From Lentisphaerota bacterium (lineage in GTDB: Bacteria > Verrucomicrobiota > Lentisphaeria > Victivallales > Victivallaceae), in assembly GCA_015061615.1 (NCBI GenBank), contig SUWE01000005.1, positions 19,469-83,468 on the forward strand: a stretch of DNA of 64,000 nt, read 5' to 3'. Position numbers and translations under genes: made by a program. Of this stretch, positions 1 through 9,210 are shown piece after piece. Position 1 is the stretch's first letter; every line of letters begins with the position of its first letter. The notes under the pieces are model-generated. The model was not told the DNA's origin. It did no database searches and was given only the letters and a program-made list of their open reading frames with translations.

Positions 1-129
1 ACTGCGGAGTTCCTGACCCTCTTTGAACCCCGTGAAAGCGTGGCAAAACGGCGCATCGCCGGCGGAACCGGCTTTGAACCCGTCGCAAATCAGCTGGAAT
101 ATTGGAAAAAAACTCTTTTTGATGCTTGA
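1..129 (+). CDS. C-terminal end of a CDS running in from the left edge, possibly argininosuccinate lyase
   Basis: Frame 1 is open from base 1 to TGA 127-129: TAEFLTLFEPRESVAKRRIAGGTGFEPVANQLEYWKKTLFDA. The SV..R...GGT...V..Q pattern resembles ArgH C-termini. Only 42 aa are visible. Confidence 0.4.
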   Translation, partial: TAEFLTLFEPRESVAKRRIAGGTGFEPVANQLEYWKKTLFDA

Positions 130-282
130 AAAACAGCTGTTTCGGGAGTATATTAAGAGAATAAGCATATCTGCTGTCTGCAAATGGCCGCGGCGGCAGA
201 TGATAACTCAACAAAAAGGTGACTTGCCGGATGCGTAAAAATGAGCGCTGAAAAGCACCGCAAAATGAAAGGAAGATGCAAA

Positions 283-1146
283 ATGGCCAAAATCACGATC
301 AACGATCTTTTGGAAGCAGGTTGTCATTTCGGACACCAGACCCGTCGTTGGAACCCCAAAATGAAGAAGTATGTCTATGCCGCCAAAAACGGTATCAGCA
401 TCATTGACCTGACCAAGACCATGCGTCAGATCGCCGATGCCTGCAACTTCCTTCAGAGAGTTGTCAGCGCCGGCGGTGAAGTTCTTTTCGTCGGTACCAA
501 ACCGCAGGTTCGTGAACTGGTTGCCGAACTGGCTGAAAAGACCGGTATGTTCTGTGTTTCCGAGCGTTGGCTCGGCGGTACTCTGACCAACAATCAGACC
601 ATCCGTAAAAGCATCGACAAGATGAAAGAAATCGACGGCATCCTGAGCAGCGAAGCCATCAACGATATGAAGAAAAAAGAAGTTTCCGCGTTGACCCGCC
701 GCGTTGAAAAACTGCATCGCGACCTCGACGGTATCGCCGAAATGAAAAAGCTGCCCGCCGCTCTGATCGTCATCGACGTCTGCAATGAATTGAACGCTGT
801 CCGCGAAGCGAACAAACTGAATATTCCGATCGTTGCGCTGGTCGATACCAACGGTGACCCGTCTCTGGTCGAATATCCTGTTGCCACCAACGATGATGCT
901 GTGAAATCAGTCAAGATCATCACCGATTTGTTCGGTGAAGCGATCAAAGTTGCTACTGAAATCCACCGCAAACGCGCCGCTGAAGAGCGTGATGCTGCTG
1001 AAGCCGCCAAGAAGATCGCTCAGGAAAATGCTGAAGAGGCAGCTCCCAAGGCTCCCCGCAAACGCGCTCCCAAAAGCGAAGACGGCGCTGCCAAAGCTCC
1101 CCGCAAACGCGCTCCCAAAAAAGAAGCTGCTGCTGAAGAGAAATAA
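283..1146 (+). CDS. rpsB: 30S ribosomal protein S2 with a basic/Ala/Pro C-terminal extension
   Basis: MAKITINDLLEAGCHFGHQTRRWNPKMKKYVYAAKNGISIIDLTKT is typical S2. Start refined from 241 to ATG 283. Followed by tsf. Confidence 0.97.
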   Translation: MAKITINDLLEAGCHFGHQTRRWNPKMKKYVYAAKNGISIIDLTKTMRQIADACNFLQRVVSAGGEVLFVGTKPQVRELVAELAEKTGMFCVSERWLGGTLTNNQTIRKSIDKMKEIDGILSSEAINDMKKKEVSALTRRVEKLHRDLDGIAEMKKLPAALIVIDVCNELNAVREANKLNIPIVALVDTNGDPSLVEYPVATNDDAVKSVKIITDLFGEAIKVATEIHRKRAAEERDAAEAAKKIAQENAEEAAPKAPRKRAPKSEDGAAKAPRKRAPKKEAAAEEK

Positions 1147-1169
1147 TTTAACCCCATAAGGTGAACAAA

Positions 1170-1985
1170 ATGGCTGCTATTAGTGCAAAAATGGTTTCCG
1201 AGCTCCGTGAAAAAACCGGTGCCGGTATGATGGATTGTAAAAAAGCTCTCGTCGCCGCTGACGGTGATATGGAGCTGGCGATTGAAAACCTCCGCAAATC
1301 CGGCGTTGCCAAAGCGGAGAAAAAGTCCGGCCGTGCCACTGAACAGGGCAAAGCCTGGACCAAAATCAACGGCAATGAAGCTGCTATTGTTGAAATGCTC
1401 TGCGAAACTGACTTCGCTGCCAAGACTCCGAAATTTGCCGGTCTGGTCGAAGCTGTGTTGGATGGTGCGTTCAAAATCGCCGCTGACGGTGATGTTACTG
1501 CTGCTCTGAATGAGCAGGAAGCTGCGCTCATTACCAGCCACATTGCCACCATCGGTGAAAACATGTCTCTGCGCCGTGCGCAGAAGTGGCAGGCTTCCAA
1601 CGGTTCCTGCTTTGCTTCTTATCACCACATGGATGGTCGCGTGAGCGTTCTGGTCGAAGTCGAAGGTGACAGTGATCCGGTTTTCCTGAACGATCTCTGT
1701 TTGCACATTGCTGCGTTCAGCCCGCGTTATATCAGCAGCGCTGATGTTCCGGCTGAAGTTGTTCAGAAGGAAAAAGAGATTGCCGCTGCTGCTGATCCGA
1801 AACTGGCGAACAAGCCTGCGGAAATGCTGGATAAAATCCTGGCTGGTAAAATCAACCGTTTCTTCAGCGAAATCTGTCTGGAAGATCAGCCCTGGGTCAA
1901 AGATGACAAGACCTCTTTGAAGAAATTCAAACCTGCGGTCAAAGTCAAACGTTTCGTCCGTTGGGCGATTGGCGAAGAACTCTGA
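1170..1985 (+). CDS. tsf: Elongation factor Ts
   Basis: MAAISAKMVSELREKTGAGMMDCKKALVAADGDMELAIENLRKSG. rpsB-tsf order. Confidence 0.97.
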   Translation: MAAISAKMVSELREKTGAGMMDCKKALVAADGDMELAIENLRKSGVAKAEKKSGRATEQGKAWTKINGNEAAIVEMLCETDFAAKTPKFAGLVEAVLDGAFKIAADGDVTAALNEQEAALITSHIATIGENMSLRRAQKWQASNGSCFASYHHMDGRVSVLVEVEGDSDPVFLNDLCLHIAAFSPRYISSADVPAEVVQKEKEIAAAADPKLANKPAEMLDKILAGKINRFFSEICLEDQPWVKDDKTSLKKFKPAVKVKRFVRWAIGEEL

Positions 1986-2005
1986 TTTTACAGAAGTTAT
2001 CTTCA

Positions 2006-2042
2006 ATCCCGTTCCGAGAGATCGGAGCGGGATTTTTTTTTG
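2006..2042 (+). terminator. Rho-independent terminator of rpsB-tsf
   Basis: ATCCCGTTCCG-AGAGAT-CGGAGCGGGAT followed by a long T-run. Confidence 0.9.
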
Positions 2043-2061
2043 TGTTTTTTTCCGAAGATGC

Positions 2062-2090
2062 TTGAATTATCTCCGAAAGAATAGTATATT
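2062..2090 (+). promoter_or_regulatory. Sigma70-like promoter upstream of a structured intergenic region
   Basis: TTGAAT (2062-2067), 17 nt, TATATT (2085-2090). Confidence 0.5.
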
Positions 2091-2097
2091 TATATCA

Positions 2098-2332
2098 TGT
2101 TGGTGGGGGAAACCTCATCGGCATGGCTAATTGAAAACCGTAATATATTTCAGCAAATATACCCTGAATCCGCCAAAAATTTAATGTCTATTTGCTATAC
2201 CCTCAGGTGAAATGTATCCGAATGTTGTGTCTTCACAACACATCGGACGCTTTCTTGCATGGGTATAGCAGGTTCTTGGCGGAACCCAGGGTATAGTGTC
2301 GGAGAGCGTTCGTTTTTTTTGAACGCTTTCCT
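2098..2332 (+). ncRNA. Candidate structured ncRNA (6S-like architecture)
   Basis: Nested helices: TATACCCTG 2158-2166/CAGGGTATA 2287-2295; CCGCCAA 2170-2176/TTGGCGG 2276-2282; TGCTATACCC 2193-2202/GGGTATAGCA 2261-2270; TCCGA 2217-2221/TCGGA 2243-2247; TGTTGTG 2223-2229/CACAACA 2234-2240 (TCTT loop). A 14/13-nt internal bubble lies between helices 3 and 4. Transcript ends are inferred. Confidence 0.5.
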
Positions 2333-2518
2333 TCCTGTTGGATTTCCGTTGCCGACTCAGTGGATCAAGAAGCGTTCTTTTTTTTGCTTTTTTTCAAACC
2401 AGCTGTAAGAAAACATCAATTATCTTACAGTAAGTTAAGTACAATGGAAATTCCATAGAAAAATTGAAATCGGTATTTTCTCCCCCCTTAACAAATTGAA
2501 AGAAAGGAAAAAAGTAAA

Positions 2519-4582
2519 ATGAAAAAAATTTGTTCCGTCATACTGACAATCCTCCTCGGTGTTTCTCTTTATGCAAACGAAGAGGCTTTGTTGAAAGCTC
2601 ATAAAGCAACTGTTTTGGCAACTTATGAGTTTGATATGAAAACTTGCTTGAAATATATGCACCCTGAATATATCGAGATTTCATCTGACGGAACAGTTTT
2701 TAATTACTCTGAAATCAAGGCACTGGTTCCTGTTACTGATAGTATGAAGAATATTGCATCGGGTAAATATTCTTTGCTTGATTTGATGGAAGTTGCAGCA
2801 TGGTCTGAAGGGAAGTCTCTTTCAAAAGAGGAGCGTGAGCAAATAAAAGCTGAAGAAAATACAGCAGAGGCTAAAAAGATAATTGCTGAATCTGAACTTG
2901 AAGTTATCAAGCCGACTGAAGATTTCAAAAACGTTGTTTCTGTTGCTTCGGCAGGAAATCCGTTGAAATTGGTCAACGGTAAAAATCAGTGGCTTATCAA
3001 CAGCAGTTTTTCCACTCCGGATGGCAAATGGAATACCGGAAGCAATAAATTTTTCGATCATAAGCGGTCAGTAAAAAATGTTCCCGGCGGTATTCTGGTC
3101 AGTGATACATTTACCAATCTGACAGATGAAGTCCTGCCGGTTATTCAGAAACATATCGTGCCGTTTGCAGCTAAAGGCAATTATTATATTTCCGGTCTGG
3201 ATGCAAAACCGGGAAGTGCGGCAAAAAATATGTTCAACGGTTCTGTTTTTGGTTTTATCCCCGGCAAAGGCGGTATCGGAATGGTTCCCATGAACCGGGT
3301 CTTGCAGATTCATGCCAAAGCACAGATCAATAAAGATAATTCACTGCAGCTTTTTGATGATCAATTCGCCCTGCCGCCGAAAAAGAGCATAACTCAGGAG
3401 TTTTTCATCGTAACCGTTGAAAACGGCGATTACTGGAATTTTATCAACGTTGTGCGTAATTCTCTTAAAATGAATCATCGGCTTGATGGACCATTGGGAT
3501 ATCTGCATATGAATTGGGGACCGTGGCCCGATTCCCGTCTCGTTAAACGCATCAAAGACGGCAGCATCAAGACGATTTTTATGGATACTCATGCTGTCAA
3601 AGATCCGCAGATTATCAGAGATGGTATTGCCCGGTTGAGAAAATTGGTTCCGCATGTGAAAGTATTGTGCTACTATCACTCCCAGTTGAATGGATTATAT
3701 TTACTCACCGAATCTGTCCGTAAAGCAGTTGGCGATGACCTTATTGCCAAAGCCGATGCTGATCAGGTACTGCTCAAAAGCGGCAAAGGTGCCACCTACT
3801 ATCACTTCGGCAGCAAGATCCACTATACAACTTTGGATAATAATTACGGAAAAATTAAGGAAAAAGTTATTGATGAGATCTTGAATAATTGGGATGTTGA
3901 TGGTATATTCTGGGATGAGTTTTCAAGTTCCGGTACATCCTGGCACTATGGAGAACCGTGGGATGGCTGTTCAGCGGATATTGATCCGGATACATTTAAG
4001 TTGATTACGAAAAAATCCAGTGTTTACATGATTCAGTATGAGTGGAAAAACAAGATGGTCAATAAGATACTTGACCGCAAAAAGTTTATCTTTTCAGGTG
4101 TACCCCGTGATTTTCTTGATCGGATCACTCATGGACACTGTGAAACTGCCCAGATCAGTAATTGTGCGACACAGCTGATGCGTTCACCGATGCAGATGGC
4201 AGATTACACCAATCATAAAATTTCGTGGGTCGATTATTACCGTGCCATGTGTAAAGGTTTGGATTACGGAGTGCTTTTCAACTGGGCTCACATTTCATTG
4301 CCGTCGACCAGATATGATATGTATCCGACGCTGACCGAATACATGTTCCCCACGACTCCTATCGAGTTCCGCAGCGGTTATATTATCGGCAAAGAGCGCA
4401 TTGTGACCAATAGAAGCGGTCGTTACGGCTGGGATGATAATTCCAAACATGAAGTTTATGTGTACGATGAAGAAGGCAAAATAGTTGCCAAACACAAAAT
4501 GAAAACGGTTACGATCAATGGCAAGACCTGGACAGATTTGCGTCTTGCCGAAGATTGGTCTGCGGTAATTGTCAGAAAGTGA
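2519..4582 (+). CDS. Secreted putative glycoside-hydrolase-like protein with an N-terminal NTF2/SnoaL-like segment
   Basis: Signal peptide MKKICSVILTILLGVSLYA. N-terminal LLKAHKATVLATYEFDMKTCLKYMHPEYIEISSDGTV resembles an NTF2-like domain. C-terminal WDVDGIFWDEFSSSG is a TIM-barrel-like acidic motif. Same strand as GH38. Confidence 0.5.
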   Translation: MKKICSVILTILLGVSLYANEEALLKAHKATVLATYEFDMKTCLKYMHPEYIEISSDGTVFNYSEIKALVPVTDSMKNIASGKYSLLDLMEVAAWSEGKSLSKEEREQIKAEENTAEAKKIIAESELEVIKPTEDFKNVVSVASAGNPLKLVNGKNQWLINSSFSTPDGKWNTGSNKFFDHKRSVKNVPGGILVSDTFTNLTDEVLPVIQKHIVPFAAKGNYYISGLDAKPGSAAKNMFNGSVFGFIPGKGGIGMVPMNRVLQIHAKAQINKDNSLQLFDDQFALPPKKSITQEFFIVTVENGDYWNFINVVRNSLKMNHRLDGPLGYLHMNWGPWPDSRLVKRIKDGSIKTIFMDTHAVKDPQIIRDGIARLRKLVPHVKVLCYYHSQLNGLYLLTESVRKAVGDDLIAKADADQVLLKSGKGATYYHFGSKIHYTTLDNNYGKIKEKVIDEILNNWDVDGIFWDEFSSSGTSWHYGEPWDGCSADIDPDTFKLITKKSSVYMIQYEWKNKMVNKILDRKKFIFSGVPRDFLDRITHGHCETAQISNCATQLMRSPMQMADYTNHKISWVDYYRAMCKGLDYGVLFNWAHISLPSTRYDMYPTLTEYMFPTTPIEFRSGYIIGKERIVTNRSGRYGWDDNSKHEVYVYDEEGKIVAKHKMKTVTINGKTWTDLRLAEDWSAVIVRK

Positions 4583-4592
4583 GCAAAAAGAA

Positions 4593-6155
4593 ATGTTCAA
4601 CCTCAACTTCGATGAATATAAAGACAAAGTTCTCGGCTGCTGGTACGGTAAAAATATCGGCGGCACTCTGGGGACGGAAAATGAACGGGATACTTCAATC
4701 AATAATGTAAGTTTTCTCCCTGATAAAAACAAAGATAATCCTGCTCCAAATGATGATCTTGATTTGCAGCTTGTTTGGCTTGCCGCTTTGGAACGCTACG
4801 GAGTTCAGGGGATCACCAAAGAACGCCTCGCTGAAATGTGGATGGGGCATATCATCGGACCGTGGGGAGAATATGTCAACTGCAAATTGAATATTGCCAA
4901 CGGATTATATCCCCCTTTGTCCGGTTCATGCAACAATGATGTGTGGCGCAACTCTAACGGAGCATGGATCCGCAGTGAGATATGGGCATGTATTTGTCCG
5001 GGGGCTCCGGATGAGGCGATAGAGTATGCCTATATGGATAGTTGTGTGGATCACTCCGGTGAAGGTATTTATTCTGAAATGTTCACTGCGGCAGCAGAAT
5101 CAGCCGCCTTCGTGTTGAATGATTTGCGTCAGATCATTGAGGTCGGCTTGAGTAAAATTCCTGAAGATTCTCTTACAGCTGAACTTATCCGTTTGGCGAT
5201 AGATGGTTTCGACCGGAAACTTTCATGGCAGGAAACCCGCAACCTTATCGTGGAAAAGAATACTCTCGGCTGGTTTCAGGCTCCTGCCAATGTTGCATTT
5301 GCAGTCGTCGGACTTCTCTACGGGGAAGGGGACTTCGGTAAAACGGTCTGCCGGGCAGTGAATTGCGGAGATGATACCGATTGTACCGGCGGCTTTGCCG
5401 GAGCTTTGCTGGGAATCATGCTCGGCAAAAAAGGTTTACCCGACCATTGGTGCAATTTTATCGGTAAAAATATCATAACCTGTGCAATAAATAAATTTGA
5501 GTTTTATGAGTGTCCGATCCCGGAAACCGTAGATGAGCTGACCGAACGGGTAGTTAAACAGGGATTGATTTCATCTTTGATAAATGCCGGAACCGTACCG
5601 GCTCTTTCATCCGGGAAAACTGAAATTCCGGCAGCTGTTTTCGAGCAGATATCCGGTAAAGAGTGGGCGGCGCGGATCCATCAGCGCTCCCCGTATGAAC
5701 TGGAGTTCCACGCTCCGTTTGCTGAAATTTCTGTTGATTATGAAAATGGTCCATTCTGCACTCCCGGTGAAGCCAAAAAAATCACTGTCAGAACGGTTCG
5801 TTATACCGGCACTTACGATGATATTTCATGGCGGTGGATTTTGCCTGAATCATGGAGCGCAGATGTGGCAACCGGTCACCTGATTGCAATAAACTCCGGC
5901 TTGGGAGTGCTTGAAAATACACTTATTCCGGGAGAATTTCCGGAAGCGGTAACCTTTGTTCCGTTGGAAGTAACTTTGGCATCCCGCAGAACGAAATGTG
6001 TATTTCAGGTGCCGTTTGTTCTGAAAAACACCTTCAATTATGTTGTCGGTCAGCTTCCGGATAAATTTGCCAGAGATTGGAAACGCTGGAATAAAAATCC
6101 TCATTTGCCGATGACCGGCTTTGCTTTGCCAGAAGGAATACAAAATGAAGCATGA
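4593..6155 (+). CDS. ADP-ribosylglycohydrolase-fold protein
   Basis: DKVLGCWYGKNIGGTLG and NCGDDTDCTGGFAGALLGIMLG match ARH/DraG-fold motifs. C-terminal ~200 aa is beta-rich and unassigned. Confidence 0.75.
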   Translation: MFNLNFDEYKDKVLGCWYGKNIGGTLGTENERDTSINNVSFLPDKNKDNPAPNDDLDLQLVWLAALERYGVQGITKERLAEMWMGHIIGPWGEYVNCKLNIANGLYPPLSGSCNNDVWRNSNGAWIRSEIWACICPGAPDEAIEYAYMDSCVDHSGEGIYSEMFTAAAESAAFVLNDLRQIIEVGLSKIPEDSLTAELIRLAIDGFDRKLSWQETRNLIVEKNTLGWFQAPANVAFAVVGLLYGEGDFGKTVCRAVNCGDDTDCTGGFAGALLGIMLGKKGLPDHWCNFIGKNIITCAINKFEFYECPIPETVDELTERVVKQGLISSLINAGTVPALSSGKTEIPAAVFEQISGKEWAARIHQRSPYELEFHAPFAEISVDYENGPFCTPGEAKKITVRTVRYTGTYDDISWRWILPESWSADVATGHLIAINSGLGVLENTLIPGEFPEAVTFVPLEVTLASRRTKCVFQVPFVLKNTFNYVVGQLPDKFARDWKRWNKNPHLPMTGFALPEGIQNEA

Positions 6156-9100
6156 GAAAATCAATCATATCATTTTTGAGCATATCCGGCTGTTTTTACA
6201 ACGTCATCGTGATGATTTTTACGGTGAATTTATTCCGCTCTCTGCGGTATATGCTCTGAGTGATGATCCTGTGCCATTTGCCGGACGGAAAGATTTAATA
6301 TACAAAGAAATTTCCGAAGGGGCAAGGTGGGGAAGCAAATGGCAGAGTGCATGGTTTGAGTTGTCAGGTACTGTACCCGGAACATGGCAGGGAAAAGAGG
6401 TCGTTTTACAGATTTTATTCAACAGTGAATCGATGCTGTTTGATGATAACGGAGTTCCTTTGTATGGATTTTCCGGCGGTTCGCTTTTTGATAACTGGTT
6501 TGTCCGTGACTATTATCATCTCGGTAAAGTCGCCGGCGGGGAAAAGTTTACTTTTTCTGTTGAAGCAGCCGCCAATCACCTTTTCGGAGTGAATACTGAA
6601 CCGGAAGTGGATTATCCGGATGTCAATTTTGATGCAGTTGTCAAGAAGATGCGTCTGGTCGTTTTCAACCGGGATGTTTGGGATTTCCTTGCCGATATGC
6701 GGGTGCTTTTCAGTGTTCTCAAAAGTTTGCCGGCGGGGGATTACCGTTACTCACAGCTTCTGCGGGGATTGAATGATGCGGTCTGCATCTATCAGGATAT
6801 GCCGGAAAATGCTTCAAAGGCAAGAGCTGTTTTGCAGAAGTTTCTCTCTTATCCGGCGGCGGCATCGGCGTTGACAGTCCATGCTGTCGGTCATGCTCAT
6901 ATTGATGTCGGTTGGTTGTGGCCGGTCAAAGAGAGTATCCGCAAAGCCGCCCGCACTTTTTCCACTCAGCTGGATTTGCTGGAAAAGTATCCGGAATATA
7001 TTTTCGGAGCTTCCCAGCCGCAGCTTTATCAGTTTGTCAAAGATCATTATCCGGCTCTTTTTGAAAAGATAAAAGCTCAGGTTAAAGCCGGGCGCTGGGA
7101 ACCTCAGGGCGGAATGTGGGTCGAAGCTGACTGTAATATTGCCGGCGGTGAATCTCTTGTTCGTCAATTTCTCCACGGCAAAAACTTTTTCATGGATGAA
7201 TTCGGGGTGGATGTGAAAAATTTGTGGCTCCCGGATGTGTTCGGTTATTCTGCCGCTTTGCCGCAAATCATCCGCAAATCCGGTTGTGATTTCTTTCTGA
7301 CCCAGAAATTATCATGGAGTCAGATCAATAAGTTCCCTTACGAAACATTTTGGTGGCAGGGGGTGGATGGCAGTCGGGTTTTGACCCATTTTCTGCCTGA
7401 AAAGAATTACAACTCCGATCTTCTGCCGGAAAAACTGATAGCTGCCCAGAATAATTTTGCGGAAAATTCGTTTCTGAGCCGTTTTATATCACTTTTCGGA
7501 ATGGGGGACGGCGGCGGCGGAGTATCTCCTGAGTATCTGGAAAACCGCAGACGTCAGGAAAATCTTGAATATACTCCGAAAGTGAAATGTTCCAGAGCCG
7601 GTGAATTTTTTGAATTGCTCAAAGATGATGCCGACTCTCTGGATAGCTGGAATGGGGAACTTTATTTGGAATATCATCGCGGCACCTACACCACTCAGGC
7701 AAAAATAAAGCGCAATAACCGCAAATGTGAAGAGCTGCTTATGGCAGCTGAGTTTCTGTTTTCTCATCTGCCTGCGGAAAAATATCCGTCTGAATTTCTG
7801 GATAAAACATGGAAAAAGATGCTTGGCAATCAATTTCATGATATTCTGCCCGGCTCTTCTATCACGGAAGTTTGCCGCGATGCAGAAGCTGATTATATTG
7901 AGATCGCTTCCGGTTGCCGCAGTGAACTTGACTCTGCCGCAGAGGAACTTTTTGTAAAAGATGAAAATTCCATGGTGCTGGTAAATTCTCTTTCTTCAGA
8001 ATACTCCGGAGTTATTGAATTGCCGGAAACGTGGAATGGCTTCCGGCTAACTGATGAAAACGGTGAAACTTTGCCGGTACAACAGGAAGGCGGCAAACTT
8101 CTTACCTCGGTGTCGCTGCCGGGAACATCTTTTTCGGTCATCCGCCGGAAAGAAAATATTGAAGAAAATCAAATTTTCCGGGGAAATGAATTGTTTCTTG
8201 AAAACAGTTTTATCCGTTATGAATTTTCTGAAACCGGTCTGTTGATTTCTGCTGTGGATAAAGAATCCGGCAGGGAGTTTATTTCTGCACCGGGAAATCT
8301 GTTGAGTATTTACCATGACCGCTCCAATTATTTTGAAGCCTGGGATATAGATATTTTCTATATGCAGGAGAAAAATGCTGATCTTGCCGGAGAATTTTGC
8401 GGAAGTTTCACCGGGCCGGTACGTTCCGGTTTGGAATTTAATTTCCGTTATGGAAAATCCACGATCCGGCAGGTGATAACCCTGACTCCGCAGAGTCGCC
8501 GTCTGGATTTTGAAACATCTGTTTTATGGCATGAATCCCGCAGAATGTTGAGAACATCGTTTCCGCTGACTGTGCAATCTCCGGAAGCGTTATTCGATAT
8601 CCAGTATGGTTATATCCGCCGGGCAACTCATAACAACACCAGCTGGGAGACGGCACAGTTTGAGGTGTGCGCCCATAAATTTGCCGATCTTTCCGATGCG
8701 GCAGGCGGTGCCGCACTGCTCAATGACTGCAAATACGGTTACCGTGTTAAGGGAAATATCATTGATATGGCACTGTTGCGTTCTCCGAAACATCCTGATT
8801 TTTATGCGGATATGGGAGAACACACATTTACTTATTCCTTTTACCCGCATAATGACGGTATGACCGCATCCGGAGTTCAGGAAAGTGCGGCGGCATTGAA
8901 TCGTGTGCCGTTGAGTTTTCCGGGATTTGCACTGCCGGAAATTTCATCTCTGATACGGATCGATGGAAAGGGAGTCGTACTTTCGGCATTGAAAAAGGCG
9001 GAAAAGGAAGATGCTTGTGTTATCCGTTTAGTTGAAAACAAAGGCGAATTTTCAAAAATCACACTTGAATTATCAGATAAAGATGCTATTTTAGTTGAGT

Positions 9101-9210
9101 CGAATTTGATCGAATGGGAAAACGGAGCTGAACTTCGCACAGCAAACGGCAGAGTTGAGTTGAAATTTTCTCCCTTTGAAATCAGAACTTTCAAACTGAA
9201 ACGGCATTAA
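6145..9210 (+). CDS. Alpha-mannosidase (GH38 family)
   Basis: HAVGHAHIDVGWLWPVKESIRKAARTF, GGMWVEADCN, and LWLPDVFGYSAALPQI (nucleophile Asp region). Overlaps the preceding CDS. Confidence 0.92.
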   Translation: MKHEKINHIIFEHIRLFLQRHRDDFYGEFIPLSAVYALSDDPVPFAGRKDLIYKEISEGARWGSKWQSAWFELSGTVPGTWQGKEVVLQILFNSESMLFDDNGVPLYGFSGGSLFDNWFVRDYYHLGKVAGGEKFTFSVEAAANHLFGVNTEPEVDYPDVNFDAVVKKMRLVVFNRDVWDFLADMRVLFSVLKSLPAGDYRYSQLLRGLNDAVCIYQDMPENASKARAVLQKFLSYPAAASALTVHAVGHAHIDVGWLWPVKESIRKAARTFSTQLDLLEKYPEYIFGASQPQLYQFVKDHYPALFEKIKAQVKAGRWEPQGGMWVEADCNIAGGESLVRQFLHGKNFFMDEFGVDVKNLWLPDVFGYSAALPQIIRKSGCDFFLTQKLSWSQINKFPYETFWWQGVDGSRVLTHFLPEKNYNSDLLPEKLIAAQNNFAENSFLSRFISLFGMGDGGGGVSPEYLENRRRQENLEYTPKVKCSRAGEFFELLKDDADSLDSWNGELYLEYHRGTYTTQAKIKRNNRKCEELLMAAEFLFSHLPAEKYPSEFLDKTWKKMLGNQFHDILPGSSITEVCRDAEADYIEIASGCRSELDSAAEELFVKDENSMVLVNSLSSEYSGVIELPETWNGFRLTDENGETLPVQQEGGKLLTSVSLPGTSFSVIRRKENIEENQIFRGNELFLENSFIRYEFSETGLLISAVDKESGREFISAPGNLLSIYHDRSNYFEAWDIDIFYMQEKNADLAGEFCGSFTGPVRSGLEFNFRYGKSTIRQVITLTPQSRRLDFETSVLWHESRRMLRTSFPLTVQSPEALFDIQYGYIRRATHNNTSWETAQFEVCAHKFADLSDAAGGAALLNDCKYGYRVKGNIIDMALLRSPKHPDFYADMGEHTFTYSFYPHNDGMTASGVQESAAALNRVPLSFPGFALPEISSLIRIDGKGVVLSALKKAEKEDACVIRLVENKGEFSKITLELSDKDAILVESNLIEWENGAELRTANGRVELKFSPFEIRTFKLKRH

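Noticed and set aside
1020-2006. 328-aa minus-strand ORF over tsf
   Set aside because: Antisense shadow of a highly conserved gene.
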